64,000 nt of DNA. Source: Candidatus Streptomyces philanthi. GTDB taxonomy: Bacteria > Actinomycetota > Actinomycetes > Streptomycetales > Streptomycetaceae. The stretch spans positions 5,439,501 to 5,503,500 of the forward strand of contig CP073042.1 in the NCBI GenBank assembly GCA_018114805.1. The letters are read 5' to 3'. The stretch's first letter is position 1; each line of letters begins with the position of its first letter. The notes under the pieces are model-generated. The model worked only from the letters and a program-made list of their open reading frames with translations, had not been told where the DNA came from and searched no databases. Positions 1 to 9,658 of the stretch are shown one piece after another. The translations under genes were made by a program, and so were the position numbers.

Positions 1-42
1 GCCCTTCTGCCGCTGATTCCGGTCGCGCTTGTGCTTGCCCAT
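1..42 (-). CDS. Small basic protein, 5' end only (runs off window)
   Basis: An ATG on the minus strand at 42 opens a frame reading MGKHKRDRNQRQKG up to the window edge. A good Shine-Dalgarno (GGAGG, complement of 50-54) lies 7 bases upstream. The visible part is almost entirely Lys, Arg, Asn, Gln and His, which suggests a small nucleic-acid-binding or ribosome-associated protein, but 14 residues do not allow a family call. It is divergent from the NYN-domain gene that starts at 294. Confidence 0.5.
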   Translation of the reverse strand, partial: MGKHKRDRNQRQKG

Positions 43-293
43 CGTCGTGCCTCCAGTACGAGGGTTTCCCCCAGAAAACACCCTGGCACGACTATGGGGA
101 GGCTGCATGTCGGGCAATTACCCCGCGTAAAGGGCGGGATGGGCTGGGCCGTTCCGTATCCGCCACGCCGATGATCGAGTTCGGGCTGATAACCCTCGTA
201 CGGTCGGGCAGACTCAATGGAAAGCCGAAGCAAAATGCCGGGGCGGTGCCGCGTCGGGCCGCCGCGCATGGACCATAGGAAAGAGGGTGGAAC

Positions 294-1587
294 GTGGACC
301 GCTGCGTCGTCCTGGTGGACGCCGGGTATCTGTTCGGCGCCGCCGCGAGCCTGCTCGCCGGCGAGCCCGCCCGCTCCCGCATCACCGTCGACCACGCCGC
401 CCTCATCAAGGGGTTGCGCGACCGCGCCGAGGCCGACACGCAACAGCCGCTGTTGCGCATCTACTGGTTCGACGGCGCCCCCGACCGGGTGCCCCAACCC
501 GAGCACCGCAGGCTGCGCGTGATGCCCCGGGTCACCGTCCGGCTCGGCGCCCTGACCCGCAGCGACGGGCGCTGGGCGCAGAAGGGCGTGGACGCCGCGA
601 TGCACGCGGAGCTCACCGAACTCGCGCGCAACCGGGCCTGTTCCGACATCGTCCTCGTCACCGGGGACGGCGACCTGCTGCCCGGGCTGATGTCTGCCAA
701 GGAGCACGGGGTCGCGGTCCACCTGTGGGCCGTCCAGGCCGCCGACGGCGACTACAACCAGTCCGAGGACCTGGTGGCCGAGGCCGACGAGCGGCGGGTC
801 CTGGACCGTGCCTGGATCACCCAGGCGGTACGGGCCAAGGAACTGTCCGGGCCCTGCGTGCCCAGCTCCGTGCCCCGCCCCGAGATCGCCGCCATCCTCT
901 CCGCGCCGCTGCCCGAGGCGGCCGCCGCCGGCTCGCGGCAGAGCCGCCCCGCCACGCACAACGGCACGGGCCCGCACCGCGCCCGCCGACGAGGAGCTGG
1001 CCGCCCAGCGGGAGACCGAGGAGCGCCCCGCGGCTGCCTCCGGCGAGGGCGGCACGGGCAACGGCACCAGGACCGTCCCGACGCCCAAGGACCTGGCCGG
1101 CCTCGGACGGTCCGGCGTCGCGGCCTCGCAGGCGTCCGTGGCCCCGGCGGCCATGGCCACCGCGACGCTGCGCTGGTCGTCCGACAAGGGCTGGGTGGAG
1201 CGGGGCCCGGCCCCCGCCACCGGCGACCCCCCCGAAACCGCGTCGCTGCCCATGCTGGCTCAGCTCACGACGGCCGAGCAGCGCTGGGCCGACCGCGAGG
1301 AGGACATCACCGCCGTCAGCGGCGACCCCTTCGAGGTGGGCCAGGTCTTCGCCCGGCGCTGGATCGCGCGCCTCTCCGACCCCGCGCACGTGCAGCAGCT
1401 CTCCACGGAGTACCCCCGCATCCCGCACCGCATCGACGGCGAGTTGCTGCGGTACGCGGCCCGCTTCGACCTCCTCGCGCACAAGGACGACCAGATCGAC
1501 GAGCACGACCGGTACGCCATCCGCGCCGGCTTCTGGCGCGAAATCGACACCCGGATGGCGGCCGATCACGCCCCCGCGCGGGATTAG
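294..1587 (+). pseudogene. NYN-domain (PIN-like RNase) protein, one frameshift
   Basis: The first ~215 codons from GTG 294 encode a NYN/PIN-like nuclease domain: VLVDAGYL near the start, an Asp-rich centre (QKGVDAAMHAEL) and VTGDGDLLP, the acidic residues expected of a metal-dependent RNase fold. After about 950-990 the homologous reading moves to another frame, which continues with a linker and a conserved C-terminal block (TLRWSSDKGWVE, EVGQVFARRW, RIPHRIDGELLRYAA) and stops at 1587. Both parts together give the ~430-aa length usual for the Streptomyces family, so this is one gene with a single indel. The cellular RNA target is unknown. Whether the indel is real or technical cannot be told from sequence. 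Confidence 0.8.
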
Positions 1588-1725
1588 CGGCCGTTCGTCC
1601 GCCCCGGAGCCCGCCGCGCGGCAGCCGACCACGGCCGGTTCGGGCCACCACACGGACGTCGCGCGAGGCCGGGGGAGCCGCCCCGGAGCAGGGCGGCGGG
1701 CGCGGGGCGCGTACCCTCGTAGCTC

Positions 1726-2769
1726 GTGAGGACGGGCGCGAAGCAGCCGGAGCGCGACTCCGGGACCAAGGGGGCGGGCGGCGGCGCGGTGTGCGTGGTG
1801 CGCGGCCTCGTCAAGACCTACCCCGGCGCCCGGGCCCGACGCGGTACCCCGCAGGGGCCCGCCATCCGCGCCAGCGACGGCATCCACCTGGACGTGCGGC
1901 GCGGCGAGATCTTCGGACTGCTCGGGCCCAACGGCGCCGGCAAGTCCACCCTGGTCCGCCAGCTCACCGGGCTGCTGCGGCCCGACGAGGGCAGCGTCAA
2001 CCTCCTCGGCCACGACCTGGTGCGCCACCCCGACCGGGCCTCGCGCCTCGTCGGCTACCTGGGGCAGGAGTCGACCGCCCTGGACGACCTGAACGTCGCG
2101 CTCGCCGCCGAGACGACCGGACGGCTGCGCGGCCTGGACGCGCGCCGGGCGCGCGCCGAGCGGGACGCGGTACTGGACGAACTCGGCCTGGCCCCCATCG
2201 CGGGCAGGGCCATCAAGAAGCTCTCCGGCGGCCAGCGCCGCCTGGCGTGCGTGGCCGCCGCGCTGGTCGGCGAGCGCCCCATGCTGGTGCTCGACGAGCC
2301 GACCACCGGCATGGACCCCATCGCGCGGCGCGCCGTCTGGGCGGCCATCGACCGCCGGCGGGCCGCGAGCGGCACCACCGTGCTGCTGGTCACGCACAAC
2401 GTCATCGAGGCCGAGACGGTCCTGGACCGGGTGGCGGTGATGGACAACGGCCGGGTCATCGCCTGCGACACGCCGTCGGGCCTCAAGGCGCTCGTCGCCG
2501 GCGACGTGCGGGTCGACCTGGTGTGGCGCGAGCAGCCGCCGTTGGACGTGCCCGAGGTGGCGGCCCTCAAGGACGCCGCCCGTCCTACCGGGCGGCGCTG
2601 GACGCTGCGGCTGGCGCCCGACGAGGCGCGCGCGGTGATCGCCGCGGTGACCGGCGGCCCCGCCTTCGCCGCCCTTGACGACTTCACCCTGGCCACGCCC
2701 AGCCTGGAAGACGTGTACCTTGCCCTGGGCGGGCGTGCCGAGGGCCCCGACGGGCTGGTGAAGGCGTGA
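1726..2769 (+). CDS. ABC transporter ATP-binding protein (DrrA-like)
   Basis: A 347-aa nucleotide-binding subunit of a daunorubicin/antibiotic-type exporter. The Walker A motif GPNGAGKST lies at about residues 67-75, the ABC signature LSGGQRR at 166-172 and Walker B VLVLDEPTTG at about 187-195, followed by the switch His in VTHN. A ~90-residue C-terminal region follows the ATPase core, as in DrrA. The GTG start is the first in frame. The likely partner is the permease starting at 3203, although 433 bp separate them, an unusually large gap for such a pair. The substrate cannot be deduced. Confidence 0.9.
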   Translation: MRTGAKQPERDSGTKGAGGGAVCVVRGLVKTYPGARARRGTPQGPAIRASDGIHLDVRRGEIFGLLGPNGAGKSTLVRQLTGLLRPDEGSVNLLGHDLVRHPDRASRLVGYLGQESTALDDLNVALAAETTGRLRGLDARRARAERDAVLDELGLAPIAGRAIKKLSGGQRRLACVAAALVGERPMLVLDEPTTGMDPIARRAVWAAIDRRRAASGTTVLLVTHNVIEAETVLDRVAVMDNGRVIACDTPSGLKALVAGDVRVDLVWREQPPLDVPEVAALKDAARPTGRRWTLRLAPDEARAVIAAVTGGPAFAALDDFTLATPSLEDVYLALGGRAEGPDGLVKA

Positions 2770-3202
2770 GCCGCGCACCGGGCGCGCGGCGCCCGGCGGG
2801 CAGGGGCGCCCAAGCGGGCCGCGCCGGCGTCGGCCGGCCCCGGCGCGGCGGCGACGCGCGGGCGGTTACCCGGCCCGCGCGGGCGCCTCGTACGCTGGTG
2901 GGCCATGCGGCCGAGGGCCGCGACCGCTCGCCGGGCGCTGGTGACGGGCGCGCGGGCTCACGTCGGCGGCGCGCGGGCGCGCGACCGGGAGCGCGGCCCA
3001 CACGCCGCGGTGAACGGCTCGCCGGTGTGCGGCCCGCCGAGGCGTGGCACGGCGGGACAGGGAACGAACGGGGCCGGGAGGCAGGTCGCATGACATGGTG
3101 CGGGGGACGCGGCAGCGATCGCAGACGCGAGGATACCCGTGGCGCCGCGGCAGGTCAGCTCGTATGGAACGCAGGGAACGTACGGAAGAGGAGCAGCACA
3201 AC
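2770..3202 (+). other. Non-coding gap between ABC ATPase and permease
   Basis: 433 bp of very GC-rich sequence. Short open frames exist on both strands (for example 2905-3093 on the plus strand), but none has a convincing ribosome binding site, codon bias or recognisable motif. No clear promoter was seen. I find nothing I can name here. Confidence 0.4.
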
Positions 3203-4063
3203 GTGAGTGCCGTGTCCGCGGCGGCCGTGCCCGCCCGTGCCGCCGCCGCGCCGAGCGAGGGCGCGCAGGACGGCCAGAACCCCCAGGAGACGACCGGCGC
3301 CCGGGAGCCGGCCCCGCTCGCGGCGCGGGCGCGGCTGCTGCCCTCGCTCGCCGCCGTCTACCGCGCCCAGCTCTCGCGGGCCCGTGTGGCGCGCATTCCG
3401 CTGCTGTTCGTGGCCACTTTCCAGTCCATCGGCATCATGATCCTCATGCGCGGAGTGGTGGACGGCGGGAGCGAGGCGCGCGCCGTGGTCTCCGGGGCCA
3501 GCGTCCTGGTCGTCGCCTTCGTCGCGCTCAACCTGCTCGCCCAGTACTTCGGAGCGCTGCGCGCCAGCGGCGGCCTCGACCACTACGCGACGCTGCCGGT
3601 GCCACCGGCGGCCGTGGTGCTCGGCGCGGCCGGCGCGTACGCCTCCTTCACCGTGCCCGGCACCATTGTCACGGCCGTCGCCGGCAGCGTGCTGTTCGGG
3701 CTGCCGATCACCCACCTGTGGGTGCTGCTCGCGGTGATCCCGCTGGCCGGCGCCGCGCTCGCCGGGCTCGGCGCGGTCCTTGGGCTGCTCGCGCCGCGCC
3801 CCGAGCTGGCCACGCTCTGCGGACAGCTCGGCATGTCGGCGGCCCTGCTGCTCGGCGTGCTGCCGGCCGAGCGGATGCCCGCGCTGGTGGCGTACGCGCG
3901 TGACCTCCTGCCCTCCACCTACGGCGTGGAGGCGTTGACCCGTTCCTTCGACGCGCACCCCGACTGGCTGGCCGTCGGGGTGAACCTCGGGGTGTGCGCG
4001 GCGGTGGGGGTCGTCTCGCTGGCAGCCGCCACCTGGGCCTACCGCAGGGCCGCGGTGCGGTGA
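3203..4063 (+). CDS. ABC transporter permease (ABC-2 type)
   Basis: A polytopic membrane protein of about 286 aa. After a hydrophilic Ala/Pro-rich N-terminus there are six hydrophobic segments, starting at IPLLFVATFQSIGIMILM and ending at LGVCAAVGVVSLAAATW. Its size and profile match the ABC-2 permeases that work with DrrA-type ATPases. The GTG at 3203 is preferred because AGAGGAG lies 9 bases upstream; an in-frame ATG at 3164 would add 13 residues. It presumably forms an exporter with the ATPase at 1726-2769. The substrate is unknown. Confidence 0.82.
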   Translation: MSAVSAAAVPARAAAAPSEGAQDGQNPQETTGAREPAPLAARARLLPSLAAVYRAQLSRARVARIPLLFVATFQSIGIMILMRGVVDGGSEARAVVSGASVLVVAFVALNLLAQYFGALRASGGLDHYATLPVPPAAVVLGAAGAYASFTVPGTIVTAVAGSVLFGLPITHLWVLLAVIPLAGAALAGLGAVLGLLAPRPELATLCGQLGMSAALLLGVLPAERMPALVAYARDLLPSTYGVEALTRSFDAHPDWLAVGVNLGVCAAVGVVSLAAATWAYRRAAVR

Positions 4064-4123
4064 CATGGGCCCAGCACGCCGCCTGCCGCCACACACCCCC
4101 CGCCCACCTGGCACGATGACGGA

Positions 4124-4834
4124 GTGACCACACCGTTGACACCCTCAGACCAACCCTCTGAACCCTCCGCTTCGGGCTCCGGCGCGCCGTCCCACCCGGC
4201 GTCCCCGGCCCCCGCCCACGGCGCGCACGGTGCCGGGCGGCACGGCACGGGGCCCGGCCTGCGCGCGGAGCTGCGGGACGCGGCCGTGATCACCGGTGCC
4301 CTCACCGCCGCCGGGGCGCTGCTCGGGGCGTTGTGGGTGTGGCTGGCGCCGCGCGTGCAGATGGTCCTCATCGGCAACGCGGTCTACCCCAAGAACTCCG
4401 AGAGCGAGGAGGCGATCGGCGCCGACGGCACCTTCGTGCTGATCGGCCTGGGCGCGGGCATGGTGACGGCGGTGGTCGTCTTCTGCTTCCGCCGCGCGGC
4501 CGGCGTGCCGGTGGTGCTCGCCCTGGCCGTCGGCGGTCTGATCGGCTCCTGGCTCGGCTGGCGGTTCGGGGTCTTCCTCGGCCCCGACACGGACATCGCC
4601 GCCAGCGCGCGCGAGGCCGGCGAGCGGGTGACCTTCGACGGCCCGCTGGAGTTGGGCGCTAAGGGCGCGCTGCTAGCCTGGCCGGTGGCCGCGATGGTCA
4701 CCCAACTCGTCCTCACCGGCCTGTTCCGCCCCCGCGACCCCGAGCCCGACGACCTGCCGTACGCGACGGGCCAGCCCGCCGCCGCCCAGCACCAGCCGCC
4801 CCGCGAGGCGGGCCCGATGGCGGAGGGCCCCTAG
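4124..4834 (+). CDS. DUF2567 family membrane protein
   Basis: A 236-aa integral membrane protein with a Pro/Ser/Gly-rich cytoplasmic N-terminus (about 50 aa), a first membrane segment (ITGALTAAGALLGALWVWL), an extracytoplasmic stretch with AVYPKNSESEEAIGADG, two closely spaced segments around residues 105-150 and a last segment near residue 190. The pattern matches DUF2567, an actinobacterial family without a known function. GTG start at 4124. It ends 21 bp before a strong bidirectional hairpin. Confidence 0.75.
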   Translation: MTTPLTPSDQPSEPSASGSGAPSHPASPAPAHGAHGAGRHGTGPGLRAELRDAAVITGALTAAGALLGALWVWLAPRVQMVLIGNAVYPKNSESEEAIGADGTFVLIGLGAGMVTAVVVFCFRRAAGVPVVLALAVGGLIGSWLGWRFGVFLGPDTDIAASAREAGERVTFDGPLELGAKGALLAWPVAAMVTQLVLTGLFRPRDPEPDDLPYATGQPAAAQHQPPREAGPMAEGP

Positions 4835-4855
4835 GGCGGGGGAGCGCGCACCACA

Positions 4856-4891
4856 CCAGGGGCGGTCCCGGCAGATCGGGACCGCCCCTGG
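4856..4891. terminator. Bidirectional hairpin terminator between convergent genes
   Basis: A perfect 15-bp inverted repeat, ccaggggcggtcccg at 4856-4870 and its complement at 4877-4891, with a 6-base loop. The stem can be extended outward by GCGCACCAC (4846-4854) pairing with GTGGTGCGC. It lies between the plus-strand DUF2567 gene and the minus-strand bL37 gene, so it can serve both. Confidence 0.85.
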
Positions 4892-4903
4892 CGCGTGGTG
4901 CGC

Positions 4904-4978
4904 TCAGGCCGGGCGCCGGCCGTGGTTCGCCTTGGTCTTCCGTAGCCGCCAGCGGCGCTTGCGGGTGCGCTTGGACAT
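4904..4978 (-). CDS. 50S ribosomal protein bL37 (24 aa)
   Basis: A 24-residue, extremely basic peptide beginning MSKRTRKRR and ending KANHGRRPA. The C-terminal KANHG(R/K)RP block and the length are those of bL37, the small protein found in mycobacterial large ribosomal subunits and conserved in actinobacteria. The ATG has a strong GGAGG site 7 bases upstream. The gene is shorter than most gene finders allow and is easily missed. The call rests on similarity to remembered bL37 sequences, not on a search. Confidence 0.82.
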   Translation of the reverse strand: MSKRTRKRRWRLRKTKANHGRRPA

Positions 4979-5076
4979 GAGCGACCTCCCGGGCGCGGGG
5001 CGCGCGGACGGCTGCCCGCACCGCCTGTCGTAGCGCGGGCGCCGGCCGCCGTCCAGGGGTCGCGCGCGGCCGGGGC

Positions 5077-5604
5077 TCAGGCGCGGGCGATCGGGGCCAG
5101 CACCGCGTCGGTGAGGGCCGCGAGGTCGGTGGGAGAGAGTTCGACCTCAAGGCCGCGTCGGCCCGCCGACACGCACACCGTGGCGTGCTCGGCGGCGGAG
5201 GCGTCGAGGGCCGTCCGCAGCCGCCGGCGCTGGCTCAGCGGCGAGATGCCGCCGCGCACGTACCCGGTGGCCCGCTCGGCGGCGGCCGGGTCGGCCATCG
5301 CGGCCCGCTTGCCGCCCACCGCGGCGGCCAGCGCCTTGAGGTCGAGCGAGCCGGAGACCGGCACAACGGCCACTGTCAGCGCGCCGTCCACGTCCGCGAC
5401 TAGCGTCTTGAAGACCTGCTCCGGCGCGAGTCCGAGGGCTCGGGCCGCCTCTTCGCCGTACGAGGTGTAGGCGGGGTCGTCCGGGTCGTGTACGTACGAG
5501 TGCAGGGTGAACTCGACACCGGCGTCGGTGAGGGCGACGGTGGCCGGGGTGCCACCGGACGGCTGTTTCGCCGCCTTCGTGCCGGGTCGCGACTTCTTTC
5601 CCAC
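5077..5604 (-). CDS. ybaK: Cys-tRNA(Pro) deacylase YbaK/EbsC
   Basis: A 175-aa protein of the YbaK/EbsC trans-editing family, which hydrolyses Cys-tRNA(Pro) made in error by prolyl-tRNA synthetase. Visible family features are TPATVALTDAGVEF near the N-terminus, the EEAARALGLAPEQVFKTL block, a VVPVSGSLDLKALA segment, GYVRGGISPL and the closing ELSPTDLAAL. It has a GTG start with GGGAG upstream and an N-terminal basic tail (MGKKSRPGTKAAKQ). The reading frame is intact. Confidence 0.9.
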   Translation of the reverse strand: MGKKSRPGTKAAKQPSGGTPATVALTDAGVEFTLHSYVHDPDDPAYTSYGEEAARALGLAPEQVFKTLVADVDGALTVAVVPVSGSLDLKALAAAVGGKRAAMADPAAAERATGYVRGGISPLSQRRRLRTALDASAAEHATVCVSAGRRGLEVELSPTDLAALTDAVLAPIARA

Positions 5605-5680
5605 GAGGGCGCTCTCCCGCTGGGTCGGGGCGTGCGGTCGCCGTACGGGCCCGCTCGGCCGGCCCGTGCCGGCGCGGAGG

Positions 5681-6424
5681 TCAGTTGGGGCTGGTGGGGC
5701 GCCGGGTCAGGTCGACCATGGGCAGGGAGGGGAGCTTACCGATCACCGCGGCCTCGGCGCGCAGCAGTTTCAAGCTCCTCCGCCAGCCTGCTGGCCGTGT
5801 CCGGGGCCTGCAGCAGCCGTTGCTTGGCCGGCACGTCGAGCACCGCGGCGGCGGCCACCATGTTAGGAGAGCACCAACGGCTCGTCCGGCAGGTCCTGGG
5901 AGGTGGCGACCGAGCGTTCACGCGCCCCGGCCAGCCGCTTCTGGTACCTGCGGAACGCCCGGATGACCCCCGAGGCCAGCGCGCCGGCGCCGTCACCCGC
6001 GCTCTCCTTCAACGGCTCGACCTCGGCCGTCAGATACGGGCCCGAGGCGTCCACGGACAGCAGCTTGAAGCGGGTGGTGCCGGTGGCGACGGCCTCGTAG
6101 GTGCCGTCCTCCTGCTCGCGGATGGTGGCCGTGTCTGCGATACAGCCCACCGTGTGCAGGGCGCGCATCGGGTCGTCACCGAACCTGGCCGCGGCCCCGA
6201 GTTCCGGCTCGGCGGTCGGGTCGGGTAGTCCGGGGGCCGTCGGCGCGACCTCCCGGCCGTCGCGGATGGCGACGACGGCGAAGTTGCGCGGCTCGTCCGA
6301 CGGCAGGGGCCGCGAGGTCGCGCATCAGGGCGCGGTAGCGCTGCTCGAAGACATTGAGCGGCAGCACGAGCCCGGGAAACAGCACGGTGTTCAGCGGGAA
6401 GAGCGGCAGGCGGGCGGCAGTCAC
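5681..6424 (-). pseudogene. LON peptidase substrate-binding domain protein, three frameshifts
   Basis: Joining three frames on the minus strand restores a ~248-aa stand-alone Lon-N protein: LPLFPLNTVLFPG and LPLNVFEQRYRAL from GTG 6424, then DEPRNFAVVAIRDGRE to the DLPDEPLVLS block, then VAAAAVLDVPAKQRLLQAP, then LPSLPMVDLTRRPTSPN with a stop at 5681. Shifts fall near 6320, 5867 and 5775; the last is explained by one extra T in GAGGAGCT(T)GAAA. Such proteins carry the substrate-binding half of Lon without ATPase or protease, and their function in Streptomyces is not known. Family identity is strong. Whether the gene is really dead is open. Confidence 0.85.
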
Positions 6425-6574
6425 AACGGGTAAGCCTAATGGCCCGCCCCGGCTGTGCGGATCGCGGCGTGACACGGCGTGCCCGAACGCGCCCCGGGCG
6501 CGGCCCGCGAGCGGGGTCGTTCACCGCCACGCGCGGCCCGGCCACCGGGACCGATCCGAGGCCGTTGCCGTGGG

Positions 6575-8175
6575 TCAGTTGCGGCGCAGCAGGCGCGAGG
6601 CGCCGGCCGCGACCGTCGTAGCCAGCACCCAGCCGAGGAGGACGAGCACGGCCGTCACACACTGGGCCGTCCTGTTCGGCGTCCAGTAGTTGGCTTGGCC
6701 GAGGTCGATCACCGGTAACAACACGTCCAGGGTGTACAGCGCCGCGTTCCACTCCGGGCCCTCACCCTCCTTGATCGGCTCGGGCTGGTGGCGGGCGAAG
6801 AAGACCGCGCCCACCGCCCACAGCAGCGCGATCCACACCGCCGCCCGGCCCGGCCGGTAGCCGTAGGCCACCATCCAGTCCTGGAGGTACCCCCACGCCT
6901 TGCCGGCCAGTGGCAGCGTCTCGCGGCGGCGGTGCTGCTTGGCGAGCAGCACCTCGCGGGCGAACTCCTCCTCGCCGCTGTCCCGCAACGCGGTGGCCAG
7001 CATCTCTTACGGCTCCGGCGCGTACTCCGGGGTGGCCGTCGCCACCCACTCAAGGCGCCGGGGGAGCGGGAAGTGGCCGCGCGGGATCAGCGACTCGTAG
7101 CTGAACCCCGCCATCGCCAGGCCACCGGGCCCCGGCCAGCTCGTGGACTTGTCGACCAGGTTGACCACCTTCGCGCCGGACAGTACGACCCGCCCGCTCT
7201 GCTGCCGCTCGCACAGGAACCGCAGCTCGGGCGTCTGCCCCCCGCGCATCGACAGCTCCTGGTCGCTGGCCATTGTGAAGCGCGCCTGGTCGAGGTCGAC
7301 GGCGTCGCCGAACCGACCGTCGTCCAGGCGCACCCCGCCCTCGCACTCGAAGCGCTGCGTGCGCGGGCCCCCGGCCGGCGGCAGCGTCGTGCTGTACGGC
7401 GGGGTGGTGCCGGTCGAGAACGGGGAGCCGGTGACCCCCGCGGGCGTCAGGTACAGCGTGCGCTCCACGCTGAGCTGCGGGGCGTTGAAGGCGCGGCGGC
7501 CGTACGGGTTGCGCAGCTTGCTGCCGCGCAGGCTGAGCGAGACGCCGATCTGCGCGCCGCGCATGGTCGACTCGCCTTAGGACTCGATCAGTTCGGCCTG
7601 GAAGTCCTGGGCCACGCTGAGTCCGTACGCGGTGATCGACCGGCTGAACCGGTCCTTGCGCACCACGAGCTGGTTGAGCAGCAGGTCGGTGCCTATCTGC
7701 GCGTCGGTCAGCCGGATGCCGCGGTCCACCGTGCAGCGCGGCAGGTGCAGGTCGCCCTCGGTGTGCAGCCGGGCGGCCTCGATGCGCGGGATGGCACAGC
7801 CGACGAGACGCAGCGTGGTGAACCGGCTCTCCGGCAGCAGGATCTCCTGCTCGAAGCGGCAGTTGCGCAGCTCGACGTAGGGGGCGATGGCACCGCCGGA
7901 CAGCTCCAGGGTGCCGGTGACGTACGCGCCGTTGAGCTTGAGCGCGGCGACCCGGCCCGGCTGCGCCGGCGGGGTTCGAGCAGCAGCAGCGCCAGCACCC
8001 GGGCCCGCACGCTGCGCTCGGGGCCCCAGGCGTGCGGGCTGGTCGGGTCGTTGCGGTGCTGGTTGGGGGAGCGCAGGTCGAAGGTGCTGCCGGTGCGGAA
8101 CGCCTGCCACATGCCCCACTCGGCGGGAGTCAGGCGCAGCCCGTCGGGCGGGTCTCCCTCGTGTGGTTCCGTCAC
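6575..8175 (-). pseudogene. Membrane-associated protein of the Streptomyces 'oxidoreductase' family, two in-frame stops and a frameshift
   Basis: One long gene can be rebuilt from GTG 8175 (good GGAAGGAG site) to the stop at 6575. The N-terminus has LTPAEWGMWQAF, a repeated beta-helix-like region of short cysteine- and Arg-rich strands follows (ELRNCRFEQEILLPES, LVGCAIPRIEAARL, LRGSKLRNP), and the C-terminus has two hydrophobic segments (AAVWIALLWAVGAVFF, VTAVLVLLGWVLATTVA). A frameshift lies near 7978. TAA codons at about 7574 and 7006 interrupt an otherwise continuous frame (IES*GEST and PEP*EMLA). Homologues are sometimes labelled membrane-associated oxidoreductase, but I see no cofactor motif. 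It is divergent from hisD. Confidence 0.7.
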
Positions 8176-8329
8176 CGCTGCCGCTCCTTCCGCGCCCGTA
8201 CGTGTGTACGGGTCCCATGCCCGTTCCGTGACCGGTTGAACACCACAGGTCAGGGCCAACCTAGGGGGCGCGTATCAGCGTTTGGTACGCCGCGACGGCG
8301 CTCGGGACACGTCTGAGACAATTGACCGC

Positions 8330-9658
8330 GTGATCTCCCGAATCGATCTGCGCGGTGCCGCCCTTCCCGAGGGCGCCGCCCTGCGCGCTCTGCTGCCCCG
8401 AGCCGACTTCGATGTGTCGGCCGCCCTGGAGAAGGTGCGGCCCCTGTGCGAAGACGTGCATCATCGCGGCGACGCGGCGCTGATCGAGCTGGCGGAGCGC
8501 TTCGACGGCGTGCGCTTGGAGCGGGTCCGGGTGCCCGAGGAGGCGCTCGACCAGGCCCTGGCCGACCTCGACCCGGAGGTGCGCGCGGCCCTGGAGGAGT
8601 CCATCCGACGGGCCCGCCTCGTCCACCGCGAACAGCGCCGCGCCCCGCACCGCGTCCAGGTCGTGCCCGGCGGCAGCGTCACCGAGAAGTGGGTACCGGT
8701 CGAGCGGGTCGCCCTGTACGCCCCGGGGGGCCGCTCCGTCTACCCGTCCTCCGTGATCATGAACGCGGTCCCGGCGCAGGAGGCCGGCGTCGCCTCCATC
8801 GCGCTGGCCTCGCCGCCCCAGGCGGAGTTCGGCGGCCTGCCGCACCCGACGATCCTCGCCGCCTGCGCGCTGCTCGGCGTGCGCGAGGTGTACGCGGCCG
8901 GCGGCGCCCAGGCCGTCGCCATGTTCGCCCACGGCACGCGGTCCTGCGCCCCCGCGAACATGGTCACCGGCCCCGGCAACATCTGGGTCGCCGCCGCCAA
9001 GCGCTACTTCACCGGCCGGATCGGCATCGACACCGAGGCCGGCCCCACCGAGATCGCGATCCTCGCGGACGACAGCGCCGACGCCGAGCACGTCGCCGCC
9101 GACCTGATCAGCCAGGCCGAGCACGACCCGCTGGCCGCCGCCGTGCTGGTCACCGACTCCGCCGAGCTGGCCGACGCGGTCGACAAGGAGCTGGCCACCC
9201 AGGTCGCGGCCAGCAAGCATGTCGAGGACCGGATCGCGCCGGCGCTGGCCGGCCGGCAGTCCGCGCTCGTCCTGGTGGACGGCGTCGAGGAGGGGCTGCG
9301 GGTCGTCGACGCGTACGGCGCCGAGCACCTGGAGATCCAGACCCGGGACGCGGCCGCCCTCGCCGAGCGGGTGCGCAACGCCGGGGCGATCTTCGTCGGC
9401 CCGTACGCGTCCGTCTCGCTCGGCGACTACTGTGCCGGCTCCAACCACGTGCTGCCCACCGGCGGCTGCGCCTGCCACTCGTCGGGCCTGTCCGTCCAGT
9501 CCTTCCTGCGCGGCATCCACATCGTGGACTACACGCGGGACGCGCTCGCCGACGTCGCCCGCCACGTGGTGACCCTCGCCGAGGCCGAGGACCTGCCGGC
9601 ACACGGCGCGGCGATCAAGGCCAGGTTCGGCTGGAAGGTTCCGGAGACCACCACGTGA
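8330..9658 (+). CDS. hisD: Histidinol dehydrogenase
   Basis: The 442-aa enzyme oxidises L-histidinol to histidine with two NAD+, the last two steps of the pathway, and requires Zn2+. Family landmarks are APGGRSVYPSSVIMNA, the VTGPGNIWVAAAKR dinucleotide loop, GPTEIAILADDSAD, SQAEHDP (zinc ligands) and EHLEIQT. The GTG at 8330 gives the N-terminus expected for the family (VISRIDLRG). There is no Shine-Dalgarno in front of it, so the transcript may be leaderless. It is the first gene of the his operon and overlaps hisC by 4 bp (GTGA). Confidence 0.97.
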   Translation: MISRIDLRGAALPEGAALRALLPRADFDVSAALEKVRPLCEDVHHRGDAALIELAERFDGVRLERVRVPEEALDQALADLDPEVRAALEESIRRARLVHREQRRAPHRVQVVPGGSVTEKWVPVERVALYAPGGRSVYPSSVIMNAVPAQEAGVASIALASPPQAEFGGLPHPTILAACALLGVREVYAAGGAQAVAMFAHGTRSCAPANMVTGPGNIWVAAAKRYFTGRIGIDTEAGPTEIAILADDSADAEHVAADLISQAEHDPLAAAVLVTDSAELADAVDKELATQVAASKHVEDRIAPALAGRQSALVLVDGVEEGLRVVDAYGAEHLEIQTRDAAALAERVRNAGAIFVGPYASVSLGDYCAGSNHVLPTGGCACHSSGLSVQSFLRGIHIVDYTRDALADVARHVVTLAEAEDLPAHGAAIKARFGWKVPETTT

